A DNA stretch of 64,000 bases from Paucisalibacillus globulus DSM 18846. Lineage in GTDB: Bacteria; Bacillota; Bacilli; Bacillales; Amphibacillaceae. The DNA lies in contig NZ_KI519439.1 in NCBI RefSeq assembly GCF_000482485.1, forward strand, positions 101,795-165,794, read 5' to 3'. Of the stretch, positions 31,354 to 39,693 are shown piece by piece (the stretch's first letter is position 1; the number at the start of each line of letters is the position of its first letter). Under the pieces are notes generated by a model. The model saw only the letters and a list, made by a program, of their open reading frames with translations. It was not told where the DNA came from and made no database searches. A program made the translations under genes and the position numbers.

Positions 31354-33086
31354 TGTACAATGTCACTGCAGAACCGGGCTTGCGATTTAAGTTAGTTAAA
31401 TATAGTGAAAAAGTAATTAACGGAGATATCGTTGCTTGTGAAAAACACAAGTGGGCGTGTCTCCGTTTTTTAAATGATTTGGAAAGAGAAGACACAGAAG
31501 AATTTCCTTATATTTTTGATGAAGAATTAGGGCAAAGGTTTCTTGATTGGTTGAGTTCTTTTAAACATAGGAAAGGTATTCTAGCTGGGCAATATATTGA
31601 ACCAGATATCATTCAGGAATTTATTTTTGGGAATATATACGGATGGATTCATCGAGATACAGGATTGAGAAGATTCAACAAAGGTTATTGGCAGGTTGGA
31701 CGTAAAAATGCAAAATCCCAATCGCTTGGCGGAGTTGGTAGTTATGAAGGTTCTGCATTTGGTGAGTTATCTGCTGAAGTGTATTGTGCTGCTACTAAAA
31801 AAGACCAGGCTAAAATTGTTTGGGATGAAATTGACGGCATGATTAAAGGTAATGAGTATCTGCGTGATCGGTTTAATGTCGCCTATGGTACGATTACTCA
31901 TTTGAAAAGTGGTTCCATTATTAGACCTTTATCGAAAGAAGACCGTAAATCGGGTGATGGATATAATCCACAATGCGGGATAATTGATGAATATCATGCT
32001 CATGAAACGGATGAAATGTATGAAATTATTGAATCTGGTATGGGTGCCCGTCCACAACCGTTAATGATGATTATTACTACCGCTGGATTTAATTTAAATA
32101 ATCCATGCTACCGAGTGGAATATAAATACGTTGCACAGATACTCGATCCAAATAATCCAGTTGAAAATGATAACTATTTTGTCATGATCAATGAATTGGA
32201 TAAAGGTGATGACATCAAAGATGAATCGGTCTGGCCAAAAGCTAACCCAATTCTTTGCTCGTATGAAAATGGTCGTGAATATTTGCGTAAAAGACTGAAA
32301 GCAGCACTTGATGTTCCTGAAAAGATGAGAAACTATCTCACTAAAAATATGAATATTTGGGTAGATGCTAAAGAAGATGGCTATATGGATATGTCCAAAT
32401 GGGCTAAGTGTAAATCTGAAGTTGCTGAGGAAGATATAGATTTAAGGCAGTATCCAGTTTGGGTTGGGGTTGACCTTTCAACAACTACAGACTTAACGAG
32501 TGTTGGTCTTGTGTTCAAACTTCCTGAAGGGAAATATGTAGTTAAACAACATTCCTTTATGCCTGGAGATAAACTTTATGAGCGTATGAATTCAGATAAC
32601 GTTCCGTTTAGCTTGTGGGAAGACCAAAAACACTTAACTACAACTCCTGGGGCGGTCGTTGATTATAGCTACATTGAACAATTTTTAATAGATTTAGCAG
32701 ATGACTTAGTAAATGGCAGGGGTTATGACGTTCAAGAAATCTGTTATGACAAGTGGAATGCTACTCACTTTGCTCAAATCATGGAACAACATGGATTTGA
32801 AATGGTAGAGATACCTCAAATGTTAAGACATTTATCAGGTCCTACTAAAGAGTTTAGAGCATCAGTTTATAATAAAAAAGTTATACACTTTGATGATCCT
32901 TTACTTAACTGGGCAATTGGTAATGCTATTCAAAAGATGGATGCCCAAGAAAATATAATGTTGGATAAATCCAAATCTACGGAACGAATTGACCCTATTG
33001 CTGCTATTATCAACGCATTTAGTAGGGCAATGAGTAATGAAACAAATGATTTAAGTAGTCACTTTTTAAATAATTGGGGATTTTAG
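31353..33086 (+). CDS. terL: Terminase large subunit
   Basis: The 577-aa protein has an ATPase domain with the variant Walker A WQVGRKNAKSQSLG (about 117), Walker B CGIIDEYHAHETD (about 210) and a C-terminal nuclease domain with VWVGVDLSTTTDLTSVGLVF (about 370). It drives DNA into the prohead and cuts the concatemer. Confidence 0.95.
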   Translation: MYNVTAEPGLRFKLVKYSEKVINGDIVACEKHKWACLRFLNDLEREDTEEFPYIFDEELGQRFLDWLSSFKHRKGILAGQYIEPDIIQEFIFGNIYGWIHRDTGLRRFNKGYWQVGRKNAKSQSLGGVGSYEGSAFGELSAEVYCAATKKDQAKIVWDEIDGMIKGNEYLRDRFNVAYGTITHLKSGSIIRPLSKEDRKSGDGYNPQCGIIDEYHAHETDEMYEIIESGMGARPQPLMMIITTAGFNLNNPCYRVEYKYVAQILDPNNPVENDNYFVMINELDKGDDIKDESVWPKANPILCSYENGREYLRKRLKAALDVPEKMRNYLTKNMNIWVDAKEDGYMDMSKWAKCKSEVAEEDIDLRQYPVWVGVDLSTTTDLTSVGLVFKLPEGKYVVKQHSFMPGDKLYERMNSDNVPFSLWEDQKHLTTTPGAVVDYSYIEQFLIDLADDLVNGRGYDVQEICYDKWNATHFAQIMEQHGFEMVEIPQMLRHLSGPTKEFRASVYNKKVIHFDDPLLNWAIGNAIQKMDAQENIMLDKSKSTERIDPIAAIINAFSRAMSNETNDLSSHFLNNWGF

Positions 33087-33095
33087 GAGGACCAT

Positions 33096-33302
33096 ATGGC
33101 GAAAACAATTAAGGATTTTTTAATAGTATTTTTTACAGCATTCTTCACCAAGTGGTTGGAGGATTTTTTTATTTTATCGGCCATTGTATTAGTAGTAGTG
33201 AATACCTATCTTATTTCAGTAATTAGTTTGAATATTTTAATTGGTAACTATGTATTGGCGATATTTTTAGTAATTATTGGTCTTGTATTAGCTAGGAGGT
33301 GA
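33096..33302 (+). CDS. Small membrane protein (DUF1056-like), 68 aa
   Basis: Two to three hydrophobic segments (FLIVFFTAFFTKWLEDFFIL, YVLAIFLVIIGLVLARR). Such proteins occur between terL and portal in HK97-type phages; function is unknown. The KWLEDFF/VLARR pattern fits DUF1056. Confidence 0.72.
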   Translation: MAKTIKDFLIVFFTAFFTKWLEDFFILSAIVLVVVNTYLISVISLNILIGNYVLAIFLVIIGLVLARR

Positions 33303-33317
33303 AGGAGGTGATAGACA

Positions 33318-34571
33318 TTGATATTTAGAAATGCTTTAGCTCCCAAAGCAGAAGTAACAGATACAACCGATTTAAAAAATCCTGCGCCATGGTTTTTAAG
33401 AATATTTGGCCACGATTCATCCAGTGGAGAGACAGTGACGGTGAATTCTGCTCTTGGTATTCCAACCGTTTATCGTTGCGTCAACATTAAAGCTAATGCA
33501 ATTGCTATGCTTCCTTTTCAAGTCTTTAAGCGAACAGAAAAAGGCAGAGAACGGGAAAAAAAGCATATTGTTTCTTATTTATTGGAAACAAGACCGAACC
33601 CGTTTCAGGGGCCTTTTAAATTTAAACACTTAATCGAAACCCACCGGAATACCTGGGGGAATGCTTACATTAACATTGATTGGGGATGGGACGGAAGACC
33701 AAAAGCGTTATGGCTTTTAAACCCTGCTGTTACTGACCCTTATGTAGATGTAAAAACAAATACACTTTGGTACCTTACTACATTGCCTAATGGACAGTTT
33801 GTGAAAATTGGAGCGGGTGACATTATCCATCTTACTGCTTTATCAACTGATGGCATTAAGGGTAAACCTCCTATTCAAGTTGCTAGGGAAGCAATAGGTA
33901 GTTCTCAGGCAGCACAAAAATTTAAAGGGAAATTTTATAAACAAGGTGTTGTAAATAGTGGGTTTCTAAAGATACCTGGAATGTTGAATAAAGATGCCAA
34001 GGATGTTGTTCGCGAAGAATGGGAAAAGGCAAACACCGGAATTAGCAATGCACAGCGTGTGGCAATTTTAGATGCTGGTTTGGAATTCCAAAGCGTGAGT
34101 ATGCCTTTAAAGGATGCTCAGTTTATCGAGGGTATGCAATTTGATAAGTTGGAAATCGCCACAATGTTCGATGTACCACCGCATATGGTGGGAATCTTAG
34201 ATAAAGCCACTCTCAACAATATCGAACAAGAAAACTTATCTTTTATTCAAAACACGTTAAGCCCAAATCTTGTTCAGTATCAAGAGGAATTTGCTTATAA
34301 TTTGCTATCTGAAAAGGAACAAGAGCGACTCTACTTAAAATTTAACCTTGAATTCCTACTACGAGCAGACAAAAAAACACAAGCGGAATTTTATAAAACA
34401 ATGCTTGATGTTGGTGCGTACTCCATTAACGAAGTTCGCGAATTAGAGGATAGAAACGCAATCGAGGGTGGGGATATTCATAGGGTAGACCTTAACCATG
34501 TTTCTATAGCTATTGCTGACGAATATCAGCTTAGTAAGGCAGGATCATCGAAAGGGGGTGAGGAAAAATGA
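33318..34571 (+). CDS. Portal protein, HK97 type
   Basis: The 417-aa protein has family motifs SALGIPTVYRCVNIKANAIA, GNAYINIDW, DIIHLTALSTDGIKG and FDVPPHMVGI. It forms the dodecameric DNA entry ring. The start is a TTG; a GGAGGTGA site precedes it. It overlaps the protease gene by 4 bases. Confidence 0.95.
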   Translation: MIFRNALAPKAEVTDTTDLKNPAPWFLRIFGHDSSSGETVTVNSALGIPTVYRCVNIKANAIAMLPFQVFKRTEKGREREKKHIVSYLLETRPNPFQGPFKFKHLIETHRNTWGNAYINIDWGWDGRPKALWLLNPAVTDPYVDVKTNTLWYLTTLPNGQFVKIGAGDIIHLTALSTDGIKGKPPIQVAREAIGSSQAAQKFKGKFYKQGVVNSGFLKIPGMLNKDAKDVVREEWEKANTGISNAQRVAILDAGLEFQSVSMPLKDAQFIEGMQFDKLEIATMFDVPPHMVGILDKATLNNIEQENLSFIQNTLSPNLVQYQEEFAYNLLSEKEQERLYLKFNLEFLLRADKKTQAEFYKTMLDVGAYSINEVRELEDRNAIEGGDIHRVDLNHVSIAIADEYQLSKAGSSKGGEEK

Positions 34572-35350
34572 AGACTATGCATCCGGCTTATATGAGTTTA
34601 AATAGGCCTAAAGAAAAGAGTCCAACTGGACCACTGATGACTGTAAAAAACCTCACCAATAAGTCAGCAGACCTTTATATTTACGGTGAAATTGTAGATA
34701 ACACGGACTGGAAATGGGATGAAACCGATGTAATGCCAGATGATGTCCTTGACGTACTAAAGCAAGTTGATGACTTGGACAATCTGAACATTTACATTAA
34801 TAGTCCTGGTGGTTCTGTTTTTGCGGGTTTGGCGATTTACAATATGCTTAAACGGAACAAAGCACACAAAAAAGCCTACATTGATGGTTTAGGCGCTTCT
34901 ATGGGTTCAGTAATACCATTTGCTGCAGATGAGGTATTTATCCCTTCTAATGCTTTTCTAATGATTCATAAGCCATGGATTTTTGCCATGGGCAATGCAA
35001 TTGATATTAGAAAGGTTGCAGATGACCTTGATGATATCGAAACCGGACTCGTTAAAATCTATGAGGACAATCTGAAAGATGGTGTAGACATTGAAACCAT
35101 TAAACAGATGATGGCAGAAGAAACATGGCTAAATGGAGATGAAGCAGCAAAGTATTTTAATGTCACTGTTATTGAAGCTAAAAATGTTGCTGCATGTTCT
35201 AGTGATTTACTCGAACGGTACAATAAGACACCTAAGAAGCTTGTGGAACAATCATTCAATAGAGTAGAGCCACCAGCAGAACCACACAACAGTGATGATG
35301 AATTTGATAAAGTGAAATTTCAAAATGAACTAGACCTATTAGAATTGTAA
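34568..35350 (+). CDS. Head maturation protease, ClpP-like
   Basis: The 260-aa protein has the ClpP fold: INSPGGSVFAGLAIYNML (oxyanion hole, about 78), nucleophile Ser in GLGASMGSVIPFAA (about 115) and His in LMIHKPW (about 138). It cleaves scaffold and capsid N-termini. A terminator overlaps the stop. Confidence 0.93.
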   Translation: MKTMHPAYMSLNRPKEKSPTGPLMTVKNLTNKSADLYIYGEIVDNTDWKWDETDVMPDDVLDVLKQVDDLDNLNIYINSPGGSVFAGLAIYNMLKRNKAHKKAYIDGLGASMGSVIPFAADEVFIPSNAFLMIHKPWIFAMGNAIDIRKVADDLDDIETGLVKIYEDNLKDGVDIETIKQMMAEETWLNGDEAAKYFNVTVIEAKNVAACSSDLLERYNKTPKKLVEQSFNRVEPPAEPHNSDDEFDKVKFQNELDLLEL

Positions 35351-35364
35351 GGTCTATTTTTTAT
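35331..35364 (+). terminator. Terminator-like hairpin between protease and capsid genes
   Basis: TAGACCT/AGGTCTA with 12-base loop, then TTTTTT, overlapping the protease stop codon. Confidence 0.72.
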
Positions 35365-35390
35365 GCCCAAAAAAAGAGAGGAATGATTAT

Positions 35391-36743
35391 ATGAAAATCA
35401 AAATGTTTATTACACATCTATTTGCTTTAATTATTGGTTTATTCATCAAAAAGGAGGAAGAGGATTTGGATTTTAAATTAAATACTGCATTGAAGTCTCT
35501 TCGACTAAACAAAAATGTACTAGCTGTAAGAATGGATGGCGGAGCTGGTATGACTAAGCGTGAACAAGCATTGCGCCAAAACGTAGCAGACTTGAAAGCT
35601 GCGGCTCAAACACATCAAGACGAAGGTGAATACGAAGAGGCGAAAGCGAAATTAGAAGAAGCAAAGGCTGCTAAAAAAGATTTAGATAATTTCTTAGCTT
35701 TGCAGGATGACTTTAAAGGTTTAACTATTCCAGAACCTCAAAATAGAGGTGCACAGATGCCTGGTGAGCCTGAAGATGATGAAGTCAAGGCATATAAAAG
35801 TGTTTTCTTAAAGGCGCTTCGAGGACAAAATTTAAATCCTGAAGAAGCAGAAATGCTTGAAGGTTTTAAAGTAGAGGCTAGACTGTCAGAACAAACAGGA
35901 GAAGATGGCGGCTATATCGTTCCTGAAGACATCACAACTGCTATTAATGAGTTAAAACAAACGGTTGATAATTTGGAACAATACGTTACAGTTGAACCGG
36001 TTAAAACTAATAAAGGTGCACGTACTCTAGAAAAACGTGCTGATTCTACACCTTTCAAGCCATTATCAGAGTATGGGGATCCTAATGCAATGTCTGAAAT
36101 TGAATCACCGCAATTCAGTCGTCTTCCTTACGAAATTGAAGATTATGCTGGTTTCTTGCCAGTATCCAACGATTTACTAGCGGATACCGACCAAGCCCTA
36201 GAAGCATATTTAAGGAGATGGATTTCTAAAAAATCAAAGGCTACACGTAATAGTTTAATTCTTGCTGTTCTAAATTCTTTAACTAAGAAAACTATTACAG
36301 GTAATGTTGTGGATGGAATTAAAAAAGTGCTTAATGTAGAGTTAGATCCAGCATTTTCTGCGGTAGCTAGTATCTTCACAAATCAAGATGGATTCAACTA
36401 TTTAGATACTTTAAAGGATAATGACGGAAAGTACCTTCTACAAGATGATGTTACTAGTCCTACTGGTAAATCTATCAAAGGTCGTCCGGTTGTTACATTA
36501 TCCAATAAGACGATTGCAACAACAGCTGAAGGTTTAGCACCATTTATCGTTGGGGACTTGAAGGAAGCGATTGTGCTTTGGGATCGTCAACAACTTTCAA
36601 TCGATATGACAAAAGTGGGCGGGAATGCCTGGAGAACAAATTCCACTGAGTTCCGTGCGATTGAACGTGAAGATGTTACTAAGTGGGATGAAGAGGCTGT
36701 TGTATTTGCACAGTTTGATATCGATCCTGTTCCAGAAGTTTAA
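35391..36743 (+). CDS. Major capsid protein, HK97 fold
   Basis: The protein has a coiled-coil delta/scaffold domain (about 50-115; EAKAKLEEAKAAKKDLDNFL) and the HK97 capsid domain (about 165-450; GEDGGYIVPEDITTAINELK, LPVSNDLLAD, NQDGFNYLDTLKD). From 35391 it is 450 aa with a hydrophobic N-terminus (MFITHLFALIIGLFI) unusual for capsids. A TTG at 35466, eight bases after a perfect AAGGAGG, would start MDFKLNTALKSLRLNKN, which looks more typical. I judge 35466 the more likely start. Confidence 0.92.
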   Translation: MKIKMFITHLFALIIGLFIKKEEEDLDFKLNTALKSLRLNKNVLAVRMDGGAGMTKREQALRQNVADLKAAAQTHQDEGEYEEAKAKLEEAKAAKKDLDNFLALQDDFKGLTIPEPQNRGAQMPGEPEDDEVKAYKSVFLKALRGQNLNPEEAEMLEGFKVEARLSEQTGEDGGYIVPEDITTAINELKQTVDNLEQYVTVEPVKTNKGARTLEKRADSTPFKPLSEYGDPNAMSEIESPQFSRLPYEIEDYAGFLPVSNDLLADTDQALEAYLRRWISKKSKATRNSLILAVLNSLTKKTITGNVVDGIKKVLNVELDPAFSAVASIFTNQDGFNYLDTLKDNDGKYLLQDDVTSPTGKSIKGRPVVTLSNKTIATTAEGLAPFIVGDLKEAIVLWDRQQLSIDMTKVGGNAWRTNSTEFRAIEREDVTKWDEEAVVFAQFDIDPVPEV

Positions 36744-36774
36744 AAAAATAGATCTTTAGAGGAGGAAAATTGAA

Positions 36775-37113
36775 ATGAAAGCTAATGTAATTAAAAAGTT
36801 CCGTGATAAAAACGATAAGCAAAAAGATGGTAAAGGAAAACTTTATAAAGCTAATTCAGTTTTTGAAGCTAGTGAAGAAAGAGTAAATGAACTTTCTAAG
36901 CTTGGGTATGTTGATAAAATTGTTGAAGATGGTCTGGAACTAGAAGATTTATTAAAAGGTGCAAAGTCACATGCTGATTTAGACAACATTGTGGAAGAAA
37001 TTAAACTTGAAGGAGTACCAACTAAAGATGATGGTGCTACTTTGGATGAAAGAAAACAAGCTATATTAGTTGCTGCGGAAAAACTTGCAGAACAATCAAA
37101 CGAGGGCGAGTAA
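36775..37113 (+). CDS. Head-associated phage protein, 112 aa
   Basis: The N-terminal part (VIKKFRDKNDKQKDGKGKLY, SEERVNELSKLGYVDKI) matches small proteins found after the capsid gene. The C-terminal part resembles a HeH/LEM-like helix pair. Role in the virion is unproven. Confidence 0.7.
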   Translation: MKANVIKKFRDKNDKQKDGKGKLYKANSVFEASEERVNELSKLGYVDKIVEDGLELEDLLKGAKSHADLDNIVEEIKLEGVPTKDDGATLDERKQAILVAAEKLAEQSNEGE

Positions 37114-37136
37114 TCGCTCTCTTTCTCTTTTTGAGA
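37102..37136 (+). terminator. Terminator-like hairpin after the 112-aa gene
   Basis: GAGGGCGA-GTAA-TCGCTCTC, followed by TTTCTCTTTTT, overlapping the stop codon. Confidence 0.7.
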
Positions 37137-37146
37137 GGGTGATAAT

Positions 37147-37467
37147 ATGACGCCTGAAGAATTAAGTAAGTTAATTCGTTTTTTGAAAATTGATGAAGTG
37201 GATCCAGAGGTTGAAGAGGACCTTAAAACATTTTACAAACGTGCAAAAATAAGTGTTAAGAACCAAGTTGGTCCAATTGATGAAAACAATCCAGATATGA
37301 AAGAGCAATATGAACAGGCTTGTGCATTATTGGTGCAACATTGGTTTGACAACAGGGAAGCGTTTCGTATTGGGAATGCTTCTTATGAAATTCCACATTC
37401 TTTGGACAGTATTCTAAGAGAATTAAGGTACTGTTATCCAGTTGGTGATTCCAATGAAACCAATTAA
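37147..37467 (+). CDS. Head-tail connector, gp6-like
   Basis: The 106-aa helical protein (LIRFLKIDEVDPEVEEDLKT, ALLVQHWFDNREAF, HSLDSILRELRYCY) matches the HK97 gp6/SPP1 gp15 adaptor family that binds under the portal. Confidence 0.87.
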   Translation: MTPEELSKLIRFLKIDEVDPEVEEDLKTFYKRAKISVKNQVGPIDENNPDMKEQYEQACALLVQHWFDNREAFRIGNASYEIPHSLDSILRELRYCYPVGDSNETN

Positions 37468-37795
37468 ACCTGGCGATTTAAAGCAAAGATTAATCTTTCA
37501 ACAACCAGCCGGATCTACAGATGATGATGGATTCGTAATAAATAAGCCTGTTGAATACACAAAAGCCTGGGCAAAATTAAAAACTCTAAAGGGGAGTACC
37601 TTTTATGCTGCTGCTTCAAACAATATGGAACATAATCGGGAATTTACCATTCGATATCAAAAAAAGTTAGCAGATGGTGTAAGACCTACTAATTTAGAGG
37701 TTGTTTGGAAAGGTATTACCCATTCGATTGAATCTATCGAAAATGATGATGGCCTTAATATATCCATGACTGTGGTTGCTAAGGCGGTAGATTGA
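37454..37795 (+). CDS. Head-tail adaptor/stopper (SPP1 gp16-like)
   Basis: The start is the ATG after GGTGATTCC, overlapping the previous gene by 14 bases. The 113-aa protein reads KPGDLKQRLIFQQP, KAWAKLKTLKGSTFYAA and REFTIRYQKKL, the head-tail joining signature. It closes the portal channel after packaging. Confidence 0.88.
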   Translation: MKPIKPGDLKQRLIFQQPAGSTDDDGFVINKPVEYTKAWAKLKTLKGSTFYAAASNNMEHNREFTIRYQKKLADGVRPTNLEVVWKGITHSIESIENDDGLNISMTVVAKAVD

Positions 37796-38196
37796 TGAAC
37801 TTCGATTTTGAAGGAATAGACGAACTTATCAAAGAAGTTGAACTCTTAGAGCAAGTTTCTACTCGAACCAAAAATAGGGCTTTAAGACGTGCGGGTGATT
37901 TTTTACAAGAAAAATACAAAGAACACGTTTACGCACATGGCCTTACTGAACGTTCTGGGGATGCTCAGGATTCAATCATTCGTACTGAACCAAAGAATAG
38001 TGAATTGTTCGTTGGCACAAGAGGTGGTGCTAAGGTAGCGGGATTCTACCTATATATGCATGAGTTTGGTTATTATAATGTTCGTGCAAAAAGATTTATA
38101 GCTCCTAAACCATTTGCCTCCATTGCCTATGAATTATCTAAGGGTGAAATATTAGACATTTATGTTGAAGAATTAAGAAAGGAGATGGGGATGTAA
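37795..38196 (+). CDS. HK97 gp10-family tail completion protein
   Basis: The 133-aa protein (start ATG overlapping the TGA) shows LRRAGDFLQEKYKEHVY, RSGDAQDSIIRTEPKNSEL and YLYMHEFGYYNVRAKRFI, typical of gp10-like proteins. It works at the head-tail interface. Confidence 0.88.
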   Translation: MNFDFEGIDELIKEVELLEQVSTRTKNRALRRAGDFLQEKYKEHVYAHGLTERSGDAQDSIIRTEPKNSELFVGTRGGAKVAGFYLYMHEFGYYNVRAKRFIAPKPFASIAYELSKGEILDIYVEELRKEMGM

Positions 38197-38531
38197 TGAA
38201 TATAAATAGGCTAATTATGGACACTTTGGTGCCTTTAAATGTTCCTGTCTCTTTTTTGAATTACAATCTGTCAGATGACACCTATATTGTTTTTAACGAA
38301 TATAACCAAATGCCATGGTTGAATGCTAATGATACTGAAATGTGGACCAAACATTTTATCCAAGTTGATGTGTTTTCAAAAGGCAACTATATAAATCTGG
38401 TAAAGGAAGTTAAAAACGCTATGAAACAAGCAGGGTTCGGACGCATGTTCGAGTCTGAAACCTATGATAATGATATGAATATGTACCGAAAGATTTTGAG
38501 ATTTAGTTATATATCGAAGGAGGAAAACTAA
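38196..38531 (+). CDS. Tail terminator/completion protein, gp17-like
   Basis: The 111-aa protein (TYIVFNEYNQMPWLNANDTE, FIQVDVFSKGNYINLVKEVK) fits the DUF3168/SPP1 gp17 tail-to-head joining family. Its position before the tail tube gene agrees. Confidence 0.82.
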   Translation: MNINRLIMDTLVPLNVPVSFLNYNLSDDTYIVFNEYNQMPWLNANDTEMWTKHFIQVDVFSKGNYINLVKEVKNAMKQAGFGRMFESETYDNDMNMYRKILRFSYISKEEN

Positions 38532-39110
38532 ATGGCTATTAAAGGATTAAAAGATTTAGTATATGCCAAAATTACACAAGAAGATACAACGATGACCACT
38601 TATAGCGAAGTGAAATCTTTAGGACCTGCTATGGCTCTAAATTTACAGCCATCTATAAACCGTGGTAATTTGCGGGCAAATGATCAAGTGTTATTTTCTG
38701 ATGCTGCTAAGGGTCCTATTGCGGTCACTCTTAATACTGCATATTTGGATGAAGAAGTAGAAGCTGACATTCTCGGAAAAGAGTTGGATGAGAATGGCGG
38801 TCTAACAGATGCAGCTAATGACGATCCACCTTATATTGCAATTGGTGGTCGGGCGGAAAGCGCACGAGGCGGATATGAGTATTTTTGGGTCTATCGTGTT
38901 AAGTTAGCACCTGCAGAAGAGAATAAAGAGACCAAACAAGAGACACCAACCTATCAAACTCCTAATCTAACTGGTGAAGCATTACCACGCTTACATGATG
39001 GAGCGGAGAAGTATAAGCTTTGGGATAAAAGTCCAAAGGTTACAGATCCTACAATCTTTGATGAGTGGCTTACATCTGTCATTGATAAAAACTGGGCACC
39101 GGAGGTTTAA
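38532..39110 (+). CDS. Major tail tube protein
   Basis: The 192-aa protein (LKDLVYAKITQEDT, NLQPSINRGNLRANDQVLFS, IGGRAESARGGYEYFWVYRV) matches Firmicute phi13/SPP1-type major tail proteins. It polymerises into the tube, with length set by the tape measure. Confidence 0.92.
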   Translation: MAIKGLKDLVYAKITQEDTTMTTYSEVKSLGPAMALNLQPSINRGNLRANDQVLFSDAAKGPIAVTLNTAYLDEEVEADILGKELDENGGLTDAANDDPPYIAIGGRAESARGGYEYFWVYRVKLAPAEENKETKQETPTYQTPNLTGEALPRLHDGAEKYKLWDKSPKVTDPTIFDEWLTSVIDKNWAPEV

Positions 39111-39113
39111 TCT

Positions 39114-39449
39114 ATGAAAATAGAACTCTACATCGATGGAGAGAAAAAAATCTTCACTACACCTATCGTTCCTATGCTTGCTAAACGGAAGTACTTTGAA
39201 GTTATGGCAAAGGCAGATGAACGAACAAAAGATGATGAGAATTATGTTCCGACCTTTGAGGAGCAACTTGAAGAAGAAGCTGAACTTGTCGGTATTTTAG
39301 CAAATATTATTTTCCCTGGACAATTTACAGTTGAACAAGTATTTGCTGGTGCAAGTGATGAATATGTTTACGATAAATTGCGTGAAGCAGTATTCGGAAA
39401 GTCAAAAAAGAAAAATGAGAATGATGAGGGAAACAATCAGGGGGAGTGA
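39114..39449 (+). CDS. Tail assembly chaperone (gpG-like)
   Basis: The 111-aa protein (YIDGEKKIFTTPIVPMLAKR, FEEQLEEEAELVGILANIIF) is a gpG-type chaperone. Near its end a GGGAAAC slippery site in the correct frame would let some ribosomes shift -1 into the next frame, giving a gpGT-like fusion. Confidence 0.88.
   Translation: MKIELYIDGEKKIFTTPIVPMLAKRKYFEVMAKADERTKDDENYVPTFEEQLEEEAELVGILANIIFPGQFTVEQVFAGASDEYVYDKLREAVFGKSKKKNENDEGNNQGE
39428..39434 (+). promoter_or_regulatory. Programmed -1 frameshift site (G GGA AAC)
   Basis: The heptamer G-GGA-AAC is in the zero frame of the gpG-like gene. After a -1 slip, reading continues through CAA-TCA-GGG-GGA-GTG-ACG and stays open to 39661. The -1 frame is closed by TGA at 39425-39427, so the window for shifting is only 39428-39449, and this heptamer lies in it. 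Lambda uses GGGAAAG at the same place. Confidence 0.82.
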
Positions 39450-39661
39450 CGTTTGAACAAGCGTACACTTCCCTTAAACAACTCTATAAAAATATGATGT
39501 TTCCAAAAATAGAAACTCTTCCTGATGGAAGAATAATTAAAAAACGAGAGTGGACAATGGCTGAAATAGATCAGTTAGATGTTCACTTTTTTTCTGAGTT
39601 AATGGACACAGAAGAGCCAGTACCACAAGAGCAAGAGGTCTACCTAAGCGATATATGGTAG
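39446..39661 (+). CDS. Tail assembly chaperone T-domain, probable frameshift extension
   Basis: The 71-aa frame (FEQAYTSLKQLYKNMMFPKI, TMAEIDQLDVHFFSELMD) lies in the -1 frame and overlaps the gpG-like gene. As in other siphophages it should be made as a fusion of about 182 aa through the GGGAAAC site. A GTG start at 39446 without a good site is a weaker alternative. The T domain recruits tape measure or tail tube subunits. Confidence 0.83.
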   Translation: MTFEQAYTSLKQLYKNMMFPKIETLPDGRIIKKREWTMAEIDQLDVHFFSELMDTEEPVPQEQEVYLSDIW

Positions 39662-39672
39662 GCCTTTTTCTT
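39637..39672 (+). terminator. Terminator-like hairpin before the tape measure gene
   Basis: GGTCTACC and GGTAGGCC pair (one G-U), followed by TTTTT, overlapping the end of the T-domain frame. Confidence 0.72.
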
Positions 39673-39693
39673 TTTATAAGGTAGGTGAGAAAT

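Noticed and set aside
39404..39410. A-AAA-AAG heptamer in the gpG-like gene as frameshift site
   Set aside because: It is in the correct phase but a -1 shift reads GAA-AAA-TGA and stops at once. The GGGAAAC site downstream leads into the long frame.
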